Shown: one piece after another, positions 45,601 to 53,319 of the stretch
How positions within the stretch are numbered: the first letter of the stretch is position 1
Layout: each line of letters opens with the position of its first letter
DNA from: Pedobacter caeni
GTDB taxonomy: Bacteria > Bacteroidota > Bacteroidia > Sphingobacteriales > Sphingobacteriaceae
Direction of reading: 5' to 3'
Assembly: GCF_900129215.1 (NCBI RefSeq)
Contig: NZ_FQUQ01000010.1
Span: forward strand, 62,001 to 126,000
DNA length: 64,000 nt
Translations under genes and position numbers: made by a program
The notes under the pieces: model-generated
What the model was told of the DNA's origin: nothing
Seen by the model: the letters and a program-made list of their open reading frames with translations, nothing else
Databases searched by the model: none

Positions 45601-48600
45601 AATCTCCGATGTGATTCCTGGTCATACCACCTTTAAGACCTCAGATAACGGAGGCATCCTAACAGGAAATACCTTAAACTGGACCGTAGATGTCCCTTTT
45701 GGTACAACTAAAACTGTGAACTTCAATGTAGAAGTAGCAAAAGACCTGACAGGTGTTACTGCCATCAAAAACATTGCAACAGTAACAGGTCCAGGCCTTC
45801 CTCCGGTAAATCCAGAGATAGAAGTACCAACAGATCCTACCAGAAGCTTTACGACTACAAAAATTGTTAGCGGAGGATTGCAAAACAATAAAATCGTTGC
45901 CGGCTCTACCATCACTTATAGTATTGAAGTAAAGAATACCGGAAGTACTACATTAACAAACATAGAGATCGCGGATAATATACCAGCAAATACTACTTAT
46001 GTTGTTGCATCTGCTGATAATTCAGGTGTGTTAACCGGAAGTACCTTGAAATGGCTGGTTGATGTTCCGGTGGGCCTGTCTAAAATCGTAACTTTCAAAG
46101 TAAAGGTTGCGGATAACCTGACAGGTGTTGCTGAGATTAAAAACATCGCAACAGTTACAGATCCGACAAAACCATTAACTCCGGCAAACCCGGAAGTGAC
46201 AGTGCCAACAGATCCCCTGAAAAGCTTTACAGCTGTTAAAAAGATCAGTGGAGGATTACAAAACAATAAAATCGTTGCCGGCTCTACCATCACGTATAGC
46301 ATTGAGGTAAAGAATACCGGAAGTACGAACTTAACAGGAGTTAAGATCTCCGATGTAATTCCTGCACATACAACTTATAAAACCTCAGATAACGGAGGAG
46401 CCCTTACAGGAAATACCTTAAACTGGACCGTAGACGTTCCTTTTGGTACAACTAAAACTGTGAACTTCGATGTAGAAGTGGCAAAAGACCTGACAGGTGT
46501 TACTGCTATCAAAAATACCGCAACAGTAACCGATCCAAGTCTCCCTCCGGTAAACCCGGAAGTGGAAGTGCCAACAGATCCTACCAGAAGCTTCACGACT
46601 ACAAAAATTGTTAGCGGAGGATTACAAAACAATAAAATCGTTGCCGGCTCTACCATCACTTATAGTATTGAAGTAAAAAATACAGGAAGTACTGCACTGA
46701 CAAGTATTGCGATCGCGGATAACATACCAGCCAATACCACTTATGTTGCCGCATCAGCAGATAATTCTGGTGTGTTAACCGGAAGTACCCTAAACTGGTT
46801 GGTTGATGTTCCGGTGGGTCTGTCTAAAATCGTAACTTTCAAAGTAAAGGTTGCGGATAACCTGACAGGTGTTGCTGAAATAAAAAATATCGCAACAGTA
46901 ACCGATCCAACAAAGCCATTAACTCCGGTAAATCCTGAAGTAATAGTGCCAACTGATCCGGTGAAAAGCTTTACGACTACAAAAATTGTTAGCGGAGGAT
47001 TACAAAACAATAAAATCGTTGCCGGATCAACCATCACTTATAGTATTGAAGTAAAGAATACCGGAAGTACTGATTTAACAGGAGTTAAAATCTCCGATGT
47101 GATTCCTGGTCATACCACCTTTAAGACCTCAGATAACGGAGGCATCCTAACAGGAAATACCTTAAACTGGACCGTAGACGTTCCTTTTGGTACAACTAAA
47201 ACTGTGAACTTCAATGTAGAAGTGGCAAAAGACCTGACAGGTGTTACTGCCATCAAAAACATTGCAACAGTAACGGGTCCAGGCCTTCCTCCGGTAAATC
47301 CAGAGATAGAAGTACCAACAGATCCTACCAGGAGCTTTACGACAACAAAAATTGTTAGTGGAGGATTACAAAACAATAAAATTGTTGCCGGCTCTACCAT
47401 CACTTATAGCATTGAAGTAAAGAACACCGGAAGTACCACATTGACAAACATTGCAATCGCGGATAACATACCAGCCAATACCACCTATGTTGCCGCATCA
47501 GCGGATAATTCAGGTGTGTTAACCGGAAGTACCCTAAACTGGCTGGTTGATGTTCCGGTGGGTCTGTCTAAAATCGTAACTTTCAAAGTAAAGGTTGCGG
47601 ATAACCTGACAGGTGTCGTTACTATTAAAAACGTCGCAACAGTAACCGACCCGACAAAACCTACTCCGGTAAATCCGGAAGTGGAAGTGCCAACTGATCC
47701 GGTGAAAAGCTTTACAGCTGCTAAAAAGATCAGTGGAGGATTACAAAACAATAAAATCGTTGCCGGATCTACCATTACTTATAGTATTGAAGTAAAGAAT
47801 ACCGGAAGTACTGATTTAACAGGAGTCAGGATCTCTGATGTGATTCCTGCACATACAACTTATAAGACCTCAGATCATGGAGGAGCACTTACAGGAAATA
47901 CCTTAAACTGGACGGTTGATGTTCCTTTTGGTCAGACCACAACCGTAAACTTCGATGTAGAAGTGGCAAAAGACCTGACAGGTGTTACTGCTATCAAAAA
48001 TACCGCAACAGTAACCGATCCAGATCTCCCTCCGGTAAACCCGGAAGTGGAAGTGCCAACGGATCCGGTCAGAAGTTTTACCGCAACTAAAAAGATCAGT
48101 GGAGGATTACAAAACAATAAGATCGTTGCCGGATCTATCATCACTTATAGCATTGAAGTAAAAAATACAGGAAGTACCGCTTTGACAAATATTGGTATCG
48201 CGGATAACCTTCCAAGCCATACCACCTACGTTGATGGAACTGCCGATCTTGGAGGTAGCCTGACAGGTAGTACCCTCAACTGGGTGGTTAATTTAGCCTT
48301 TGGCGAAACCAAAACAGTGAGCTTCCAGGTGAAGGTGGCGGATGACCTGACTGGTGTTGCAACGATCAAAAATGCGGCAATAGTAACAGATCCGACCAAA
48401 CCATTAACTCCGGTAACTCCGGAAGTGGAAGTGCCAACAGATCCGGTCAGAAGCTTTACTGCAACTAAAAAGATCAGTGGAGGATTACAAAACAATAAGA
48501 TCGTTGCCGGATCTATCTTAACTTATAGTATTGAAGTAAAAAACACAGGAAGTACCGCTTTGACCAATATCGCCATTGCGGATAACATCCCAAGCCATAC

Positions 48601-51600
48601 CACCTACGTTAATGGGACTGCCGATCTTGGAGGTAGCCTGACAGGTAGTACTCTTAACTGGGTGGTTAATTTAGCCTTTGGCGAAACCAAAACCGTAAAC
48701 TTCCAGGTGAAGGTGGCGGATAACCTGACTGGCGTTGCTGATATTAAAAACACAGCAACAGTAACGGATCCGACAAAACCATTAACTCCGGTTACTCCTG
48801 AAGTAACAGTGCCAACAGATCCGGTCAGAAGCTTTACTGCAATTAAAAAGATCAGTGGAGGATTACAAAACAATAAGATTGTTGCCGGATCTATCATCAC
48901 TTATAACATTGAAGTAAAAAATACAGGAAGTACCGCATTGACCAATATCGCCATTGCGGACAACCTTCCAAATCATACCACCTACGTTGATGGAACTGCC
49001 AATCTTGGAGGTAGCCTGACAGGTAGTACCCTCAACTGGGTGGTTAATTTAGCCTTTGGCGAAACCAAAACAGTGAGCTTCCAGGTGAAGGTGGCGGATA
49101 ACCTGACTGGTGTTGCAACGATCAAAAATGCAGCAACAGTTACAGATCCGACAAAACCGGTTACGCCTGTAACTCCTGAGGTGGAAGTGCCTACAGATGC
49201 AAAACGTAGTTTTACGAGTGCAAAAAGGGTAGTTTCCGGACTTGTTAATGGAGAAGTGCCTGCAGAAGGAGAATTGGTGTATGCGATTGATGTGGTCAAT
49301 ACTGGTGGTGAAGACCTGATCGGGCTAACCATCACGGATGATCTTCCGGTAGGTACGAGCTTTGTTCGTGCTGATCAGAACGGTTCAAAAAATGGAAACC
49401 AGGTGAGCTGGACCATCGATGTTCCTTTTGGACAAACCAAAACAGTTTTGTTAACACTAAAAGTTGCTGCGGATTTAACAAATGTGGAAACAATTGTGAA
49501 TAAGGCAACAGTTACCGATCCAAAAGATCCGACAAACCCTAAAGTACCGGAAGTAACTGTGCCAACTGTACAAAAGGCAGCCATCACCTTGTCGAAAACT
49601 GCTATTGCAGGAACACATCAAAAGTTAGGCGATATCATCAATTACAACCTGGTAGTGAAAAACACAGGAAATGTAACAGTGAAAAATATCATCATTACGG
49701 ATGATAATGCCGATGCAGGAAGCATCAGTCCTGCAAATATTGCCAGTCTGGCACCGAATGCAACGGTAAATATTACCGCCAAACATACCTTGACACAGTC
49801 AGACCTGGACAGAGGATTTGTAAGTAACCTGGCCAAAGCCGATGGTAAAGACCCTAAAGGAAAGGATGTACATGCAGAATCGAAAGATCCTTCACCAGTT
49901 CCCGGTGGACCAACAGACCCTGCTTGTAAAGACTGTACCATTACGCCAACAGATCAAAAACCAGCCATCACTTTATCGAAAACTGCTGTCGCAGGAGATC
50001 ACAAAAAAGTAGGTGATGTCATCAGTTACAATTTAGTATTGAAAAACACAGGAAACGTAACGGTGAAAAACATCGTCATTACCGACGATAACGCAGATGC
50101 AGGAAGCATCAGCCCGGCAACTATTGCCAGCCTGGTACCGAATGCAACAATAAACATTACCGCTAAACATACCCTGACACAGGCGGATCTGGATAGAGGA
50201 TTTGTAAGTAATATCGCCAAAGCCGATGGTAAAGACCCTAAAGGCGGAGACGTACATGCAGAATCGAAAGACCCGTCACCAGTACCGGGAGCACCAACAG
50301 ACCCTGCTTGTAAAGATTGTACGATTACTCCAACAGATCAGAAAGGAGCACTTAGCTTATCGAAAACTGCTGTCGCAGGAACACATAATAAAATAGGTGA
50401 TGTGATCAATTACAACCTGGTATTGAAGAACACAGGAAACGTTACGCTCAAAAACATCCTGATTACAGATGATAATGCAGATGCAGGAAGCATCAGCCCG
50501 GCAACTATTGCCAGCCTGGCACCGAATGCAATGGTAAACATTAGTGCTAAACACACCCTTACGCAGGAAGATCTGGACAGAGGATTTGTGAGCAACCTGG
50601 CCAAAGCAGATGGTAAAGATCCTAAAGGAAAGGATGTACATGCAGAATCGAAAGATCCTTCACCAGTACCGGGAGCACCAACAGATCCAGGCTGTAAAGA
50701 TTGTACGATTACTCCAACAGATCAAAAAGGAGCACTTAGCTTATCGAAAACTGCTGTTGCAGGAACGCATAATAAAGTAGGTGATGTGATCAATTACAAA
50801 CTGGTATTGAAAAATACAGGAAACGTTACCCTCAAAAATATCATCATTACCGATGATAATGCAGATGCAGGAAGCATCAGTCCGGCAAACATTGCCAGTC
50901 TGGCACCGAATGCAACAGTAAACATTACTGCTAAACATACCCTGACACAGGCCGATCTGGACAGAGGATCTGTAAGTAACCTGGCCAAAGCAGATGGTAA
51001 AGATCCTAAAGGTGGAGATGTACATGCAGAGTCAAAAGACCCTTCACCAGTACCGGGAGCACCAGTAGATCCAGGGTGTAAAGACTGTACCGTTACCCCA
51101 ACGGAGCAGGTATCCGGAATCAACCTGGTAAAGAAAATTACCAACACAGGAAGTGGCGAACAAGGTGCCTTTGTCCTGAACGATAAGATTGAATATACGT
51201 TCATCATCAAAAACACAGGAAATACCACCTTAACAGGAATCAGCTTAAACGATCCTTTATTGGGAGCCTCAGCAATTCCGGTTCCGGGATCCTTAGCTCC
51301 GGGCGAAAGCATCAGTCATAAGGAATACTATACCATTACGGCTGCAGATATTGCCGCTGGTAAAGTAACCAACCAGGCAACGGTAACTGCAAAAGACCCT
51401 AAAGGCAAAGAGGTCTCTGCAATATCCGGAACAGATGCAGGAAATAATAACCCAACGGTGATTCCTTTGGCCAAACCACCGGTAGCGAAGGATGATCTTG
51501 CAAAAGCAGAGCAAAATAAACCGGTTAAAATTGAGGTACAGAAAAATGACGAGCCTGGAAACAGCCCGATCGTTCCTGGAAGTACAAAGATCATTACCCA

Positions 51601-52291
51601 GCCGAAAAATGGAACATTGACCTTAAACCCAGACGGAACGGTAACCTATACGCCAAACCCTGGCTTTACCGGAACAGATGAGTTTGTCTATACCGTAACC
51701 GATAAAAACGGACAGATTTCTAATCCTGCAACTGTAAAAGTGGAGGTTAGTCCTTCTAAGCCGGTGGCTATTGATGATGTGGCAGAGACACCGTTCAATA
51801 AAGAAGTAGAGATTCCTTTACTGAACAATGATAAAACGGATGGCGCTGCGTTCGAAAGGCCAACAGTAGAAATCATTGAACAGCCGAAAAACGGCGTGCT
51901 GAAGAAAAACCCGGATGGTACCGTAGTTTATGTGCCTAACAGTGGCTTCACCGGAAAGGACAGCTTTACCTACAAAGTAAAAGATGCAAACGGAAACTGG
52001 ACTAATGTAGCCACAGCAAACATCACCATCAAAGGCTTCTTTATCCCGAATGTGATCACTCCTAACGGCGACGGAAAGAACGATGAGTTCGTGATTGTAG
52101 GTCTTGAAGAATTCAATAGTGCCGAACTGACCGTCTTCAACAGATGGGGAAATGAAGTATACCGCAATGGCAATTACAGGAATACCTGGACCGGAGAGGG
52201 ATTAAATGAAGGAACCTATTACTACCTGATCCGATTGAAAAAGGACAGCAAACTGGAGGTTTATAAAGGATGGGTATTAATAAAAAGATAG
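42608..52291 (+). CDS. Giant secreted repeat adhesin with T9SS type-B sorting domain (SprB-like)
   Basis: A 3227-residue exported protein. The start MKHFTRIFHFASLLMCFLFA gives a signal peptide; the longer frame from 42491 lacks one. After a unique N-terminal region (about residues 27-540) come about 19 DUF11-type Ig domains: two single ones, eleven near-identical ones (about 840-2210), one diverged, four of exactly 128 residues (about 2325-2836) and one more. Two cadherin/Big-type domains (about 2957-3140) have QPKNGTLTLNPDGTVTYTPN and a sister copy. The last 85 residues form a gliding-associated type-B C-terminal domain (PNVITPNGDGKNDEF, VFNRWGNEVYRN, GTYYYLIRL). It would leave through T9SS and stick to surfaces. 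Confidence 0.93.
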   Translation: MKHFTRIFHFASLLMCFLFAVNFNSYADGSKDLYPQGKRTGGRAFLYSNSYTGTTGSSMASWPFKSLGVHYAYLKAGEVIYASSSAQGVGNGRIRLTAPDGTTSTSANDAIGKIASRTEENAGPRFDGQSGGSYYTAFSRNATQEGIWKIEFLPTGSETSTATPSVTAVLADDNWTQGGNTELIAAWDVSVRNPTNTAWLPGRVYANVLNLHISGSSFAENNGFYGLMQVLTKDGYVYKVDNNGNNGVGFTFFVNNKGFLDNKRDPIYKSLDKSKDLGALVQDPRAEDTQSDITHKIFYVRPGNDLPLSANGAVPGQQTWLKNNRLEPKVDNLGIIGVDGTDGQVSNKGGNIKFDANLSGRYKITISSPYTAPNPNFFVTRVMEGNAIIGTNKVLWDGKDGAGQLLPSGSVPAKLVVQLQGAEVHFPYIDMEINPKGIKLQLLDIDNTTVKSDYVYWNDFDISQTGPAAEKSNPINASQNVLPNGTSSGGTEGHRWGTYVNGGGSGGGNSGTGSSSFGNEKSMDTWSFILGAEETKNITVAVKVADLEVTSITPSKTIVGKGDELAYTVVVKNNGPSDVTGAPFSFKVPAGFTVTKMEYVSACGTETVPVVFDPTTGLCKSTLTLPNGCVGQYVFTGTVGSTMVSGNMEVWATIMRPRDVTDIDATNPDPNIPPTDPYFECKEYDPLSGLFIPCNNIKKNNTATIINKITATKSIEGNPAKVKAGDVLIYNIILKNTNGTDKTGVNVSDVLPAGLIGATAISHSGSLTGTTINWTNLTVPANGELKLKFTTTVGSDLTGITSIKNVASVVDPIDPTTPLTPEVVVPVDLVRSFTAIKKVAAGLQNNKIVAGSIITYSIEVENTGSTTLTNIEIADNIPAHTTYVAASADNSGVLTGSTLKWLVDVPVGLSKIVTFKVKVADNLTGVAEIKNIATVTDPTKPLTPVNPEVIVPTDPVKSFTTTKIVSGGLQNNKIVAGSTITYSIEVKNTGSADLTGVKISDVIPGHTTFKTSDNGGILTGNTLNWTVDVPFGTTKTVNFNVEVAKDLTGVTAIKNIATVTGPGLPPVNPEIEVPTDPTRSFTTTKIVSGGLQNNKIVAGSTITYSIEVKNTGSTTLTNIEIADNIPANTTYVVASADNSGVLTGSTLKWLVDVPVGLSKIVTFKVKVADNLTGVAEIKNIATVTDPTKPLTPANPEVTVPTDPLKSFTAVKKISGGLQNNKIVAGSTITYSIEVKNTGSTNLTGVKISDVIPAHTTYKTSDNGGALTGNTLNWTVDVPFGTTKTVNFDVEVAKDLTGVTAIKNTATVTDPSLPPVNPEVEVPTDPTRSFTTTKIVSGGLQNNKIVAGSTITYSIEVKNTGSTALTSIAIADNIPANTTYVAASADNSGVLTGSTLNWLVDVPVGLSKIVTFKVKVADNLTGVAEIKNIATVTDPTKPLTPVNPEVIVPTDPVKSFTTTKIVSGGLQNNKIVAGSTITYSIEVKNTGSTDLTGVKISDVIPGHTTFKTSDNGGILTGNTLNWTVDVPFGTTKTVNFNVEVAKDLTGVTAIKNIATVTGPGLPPVNPEIEVPTDPTRSFTTTKIVSGGLQNNKIVAGSTITYSIEVKNTGSTTLTNIAIADNIPANTTYVAASADNSGVLTGSTLNWLVDVPVGLSKIVTFKVKVADNLTGVVTIKNVATVTDPTKPTPVNPEVEVPTDPVKSFTAAKKISGGLQNNKIVAGSTITYSIEVKNTGSTDLTGVRISDVIPAHTTYKTSDHGGALTGNTLNWTVDVPFGQTTTVNFDVEVAKDLTGVTAIKNTATVTDPDLPPVNPEVEVPTDPVRSFTATKKISGGLQNNKIVAGSIITYSIEVKNTGSTALTNIGIADNLPSHTTYVDGTADLGGSLTGSTLNWVVNLAFGETKTVSFQVKVADDLTGVATIKNAAIVTDPTKPLTPVTPEVEVPTDPVRSFTATKKISGGLQNNKIVAGSILTYSIEVKNTGSTALTNIAIADNIPSHTTYVNGTADLGGSLTGSTLNWVVNLAFGETKTVNFQVKVADNLTGVADIKNTATVTDPTKPLTPVTPEVTVPTDPVRSFTAIKKISGGLQNNKIVAGSIITYNIEVKNTGSTALTNIAIADNLPNHTTYVDGTANLGGSLTGSTLNWVVNLAFGETKTVSFQVKVADNLTGVATIKNAATVTDPTKPVTPVTPEVEVPTDAKRSFTSAKRVVSGLVNGEVPAEGELVYAIDVVNTGGEDLIGLTITDDLPVGTSFVRADQNGSKNGNQVSWTIDVPFGQTKTVLLTLKVAADLTNVETIVNKATVTDPKDPTNPKVPEVTVPTVQKAAITLSKTAIAGTHQKLGDIINYNLVVKNTGNVTVKNIIITDDNADAGSISPANIASLAPNATVNITAKHTLTQSDLDRGFVSNLAKADGKDPKGKDVHAESKDPSPVPGGPTDPACKDCTITPTDQKPAITLSKTAVAGDHKKVGDVISYNLVLKNTGNVTVKNIVITDDNADAGSISPATIASLVPNATINITAKHTLTQADLDRGFVSNIAKADGKDPKGGDVHAESKDPSPVPGAPTDPACKDCTITPTDQKGALSLSKTAVAGTHNKIGDVINYNLVLKNTGNVTLKNILITDDNADAGSISPATIASLAPNAMVNISAKHTLTQEDLDRGFVSNLAKADGKDPKGKDVHAESKDPSPVPGAPTDPGCKDCTITPTDQKGALSLSKTAVAGTHNKVGDVINYKLVLKNTGNVTLKNIIITDDNADAGSISPANIASLAPNATVNITAKHTLTQADLDRGSVSNLAKADGKDPKGGDVHAESKDPSPVPGAPVDPGCKDCTVTPTEQVSGINLVKKITNTGSGEQGAFVLNDKIEYTFIIKNTGNTTLTGISLNDPLLGASAIPVPGSLAPGESISHKEYYTITAADIAAGKVTNQATVTAKDPKGKEVSAISGTDAGNNNPTVIPLAKPPVAKDDLAKAEQNKPVKIEVQKNDEPGNSPIVPGSTKIITQPKNGTLTLNPDGTVTYTPNPGFTGTDEFVYTVTDKNGQISNPATVKVEVSPSKPVAIDDVAETPFNKEVEIPLLNNDKTDGAAFERPTVEIIEQPKNGVLKKNPDGTVVYVPNSGFTGKDSFTYKVKDANGNWTNVATANITIKGFFIPNVITPNGDGKNDEFVIVGLEEFNSAELTVFNRWGNEVYRNGNYRNTWTGEGLNEGTYYYLIRLKKDSKLEVYKGWVLIKR
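45131..49237 (+). repeat. Eleven-copy DUF11 coding repeat array with alternating unit types
   Basis: Units start at GGLQNNKIVAGS-type codons at 45131, 45509, 45875, 46253, 46619, 46997, 47363, 47738, 48104, 48482 and 48860. Spacings alternate 378, 366, 378, 366, 378, 366, 375, 366, then 378, 378, 378. Units 1, 3, 5, 7 share one body (ADNIPANTTYVAASADNSG), units 2, 4, 6, 8 another (SDVIPGHTTFKTSDNGG), units 9-11 a third (VDGTADLGGSLTG). Confidence 0.95.
49580..51115 (+). repeat. Four-copy 384-bp coding repeat with a Cys-Lys-Asp-Cys linker
   Basis: Units begin at 49580, 49964, 50348 and 50732, exactly 384 bases (128 codons) apart. Each encodes a DUF11-like domain (SLSKTAVAGTH, KNTGNVTxKNIxITDDN) and ends with a linker containing CKDC (for example PTDPACKDCTITPTDQ). 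The array stops where a different domain starts at 51116. Confidence 0.95.
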
Positions 52292-52304
52292 TTGATCAGA
52301 AATC

Positions 52305-53318
52305 ATGAATAAGGACATTATAAAAAAAGGAGTACTGGCATTTGGATTAACGGTTGCAGCGTTGCTTCCGGCAAAGGCCCAGCAAAATATTCAGTTCTCC
52401 CAGTACATCTTTAACTCGCTGAGTGTTAACCCTGCCTATGCAGGATACAAAGAAGAATGGTTCGCTCAAATGGCTTTAAGAAGTCAGTGGAGCGGACTGG
52501 ATGGAGCTCCCCAAACGGGGCAGCTTTCTATTGATGGAGTTGCAGACCCAACACGCAAAAATATTGGTTTGGGCTTACAGCTGACTGCTGATAAACTAGG
52601 TGCACAATCTTCGACCTCGGTCTATGCAAATTATGCCTACCGGCTGAGGTTGGATGCGGAAGATACACAGCGCCTGAGTTTCGGAATTGGCCTTGGATTA
52701 ACGCAATTCGGACTGGATGGCAACAAGTTGAGGGCAAAAGATCCGGACGATAGGGAATTGCCAATCGGGAAGATCAGCAGCTCTATTCCGGACATGCGCT
52801 TTGGGGTGTATTACAGCAGTCCTAAATGGTATGTAGGAGCTTCTGTGATGGACATGTTCTCGGGGAATAAATCCAACGAGATCTTTAAATGGGATTCAAA
52901 TCCGGCGGGTAACCTGAAGCGTAAGCGCCATTTTTACCTGATCGCAGGAACCCTGCTGAACCTGTCTGAAGACACGAAGTTAAGACCGAGTCTGTTGGTT
53001 AAAGAAGACTTTAAAGGGCCCACGAGTCTGGATCTGAGTGCCATGGTCATCTTCGGCGACCGCTTCTGGCTGGGTGGATCCTACCGCACGGGCATTTCCT
53101 TATGGGAAAAGGACTATACTAAAGGACAGAGCCTGAGCCAGCAGAACTCTATATCGGCCATCACACAATTTTACGTGAGCGAAAGGTTCAGAATCGGTTA
53201 CTCATATGATTACATCACAAGCAAATTGAGCAGCATCCAGAATGGAACACATGAGATTACCATTGGTATGACCTTCCCTGGAAAAGACAAACGTTTACTT
53301 AGTCCAAGATTTTTCTAA
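52305..53318 (+). CDS. PorP/SprF-family outer-membrane protein (T9SS partner)
   Basis: A 337-residue protein with signal peptide (about residues 1-25, ending LLPAKAQ) and the PorP/SprF start QNIQFSQYIFNSLSVNPAYAG. A barrel of about 14 strands follows and ends with NGTHEITIGMTFPG. In gliding Bacteroidota, SprF is needed to secrete SprB, and type-B sorting domains generally depend on such partners. Its gene lies 13 bases behind the giant adhesin, so it is very probably that protein's dedicated export partner. The next gene starts 1 base after its stop. Confidence 0.92.
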   Translation: MNKDIIKKGVLAFGLTVAALLPAKAQQNIQFSQYIFNSLSVNPAYAGYKEEWFAQMALRSQWSGLDGAPQTGQLSIDGVADPTRKNIGLGLQLTADKLGAQSSTSVYANYAYRLRLDAEDTQRLSFGIGLGLTQFGLDGNKLRAKDPDDRELPIGKISSSIPDMRFGVYYSSPKWYVGASVMDMFSGNKSNEIFKWDSNPAGNLKRKRHFYLIAGTLLNLSEDTKLRPSLLVKEDFKGPTSLDLSAMVIFGDRFWLGGSYRTGISLWEKDYTKGQSLSQQNSISAITQFYVSERFRIGYSYDYITSKLSSIQNGTHEITIGMTFPGKDKRLLSPRFF

Positions 53319-53319
53319 C

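Noticed and set aside
45131..51115. Possible CRISPR or other non-coding repeat array
   Set aside because: Units are 366-384 bases, in frame, and encode Ig-type domains; no short repeat-spacer pattern.
45253..51312. A regular series of 70-170 residue open frames on the minus strand through the adhesin gene
   Set aside because: They recur with the coding repeat and mirror its codon bias; no start signals, signal peptides or family motifs. They are shadows of the repeat.
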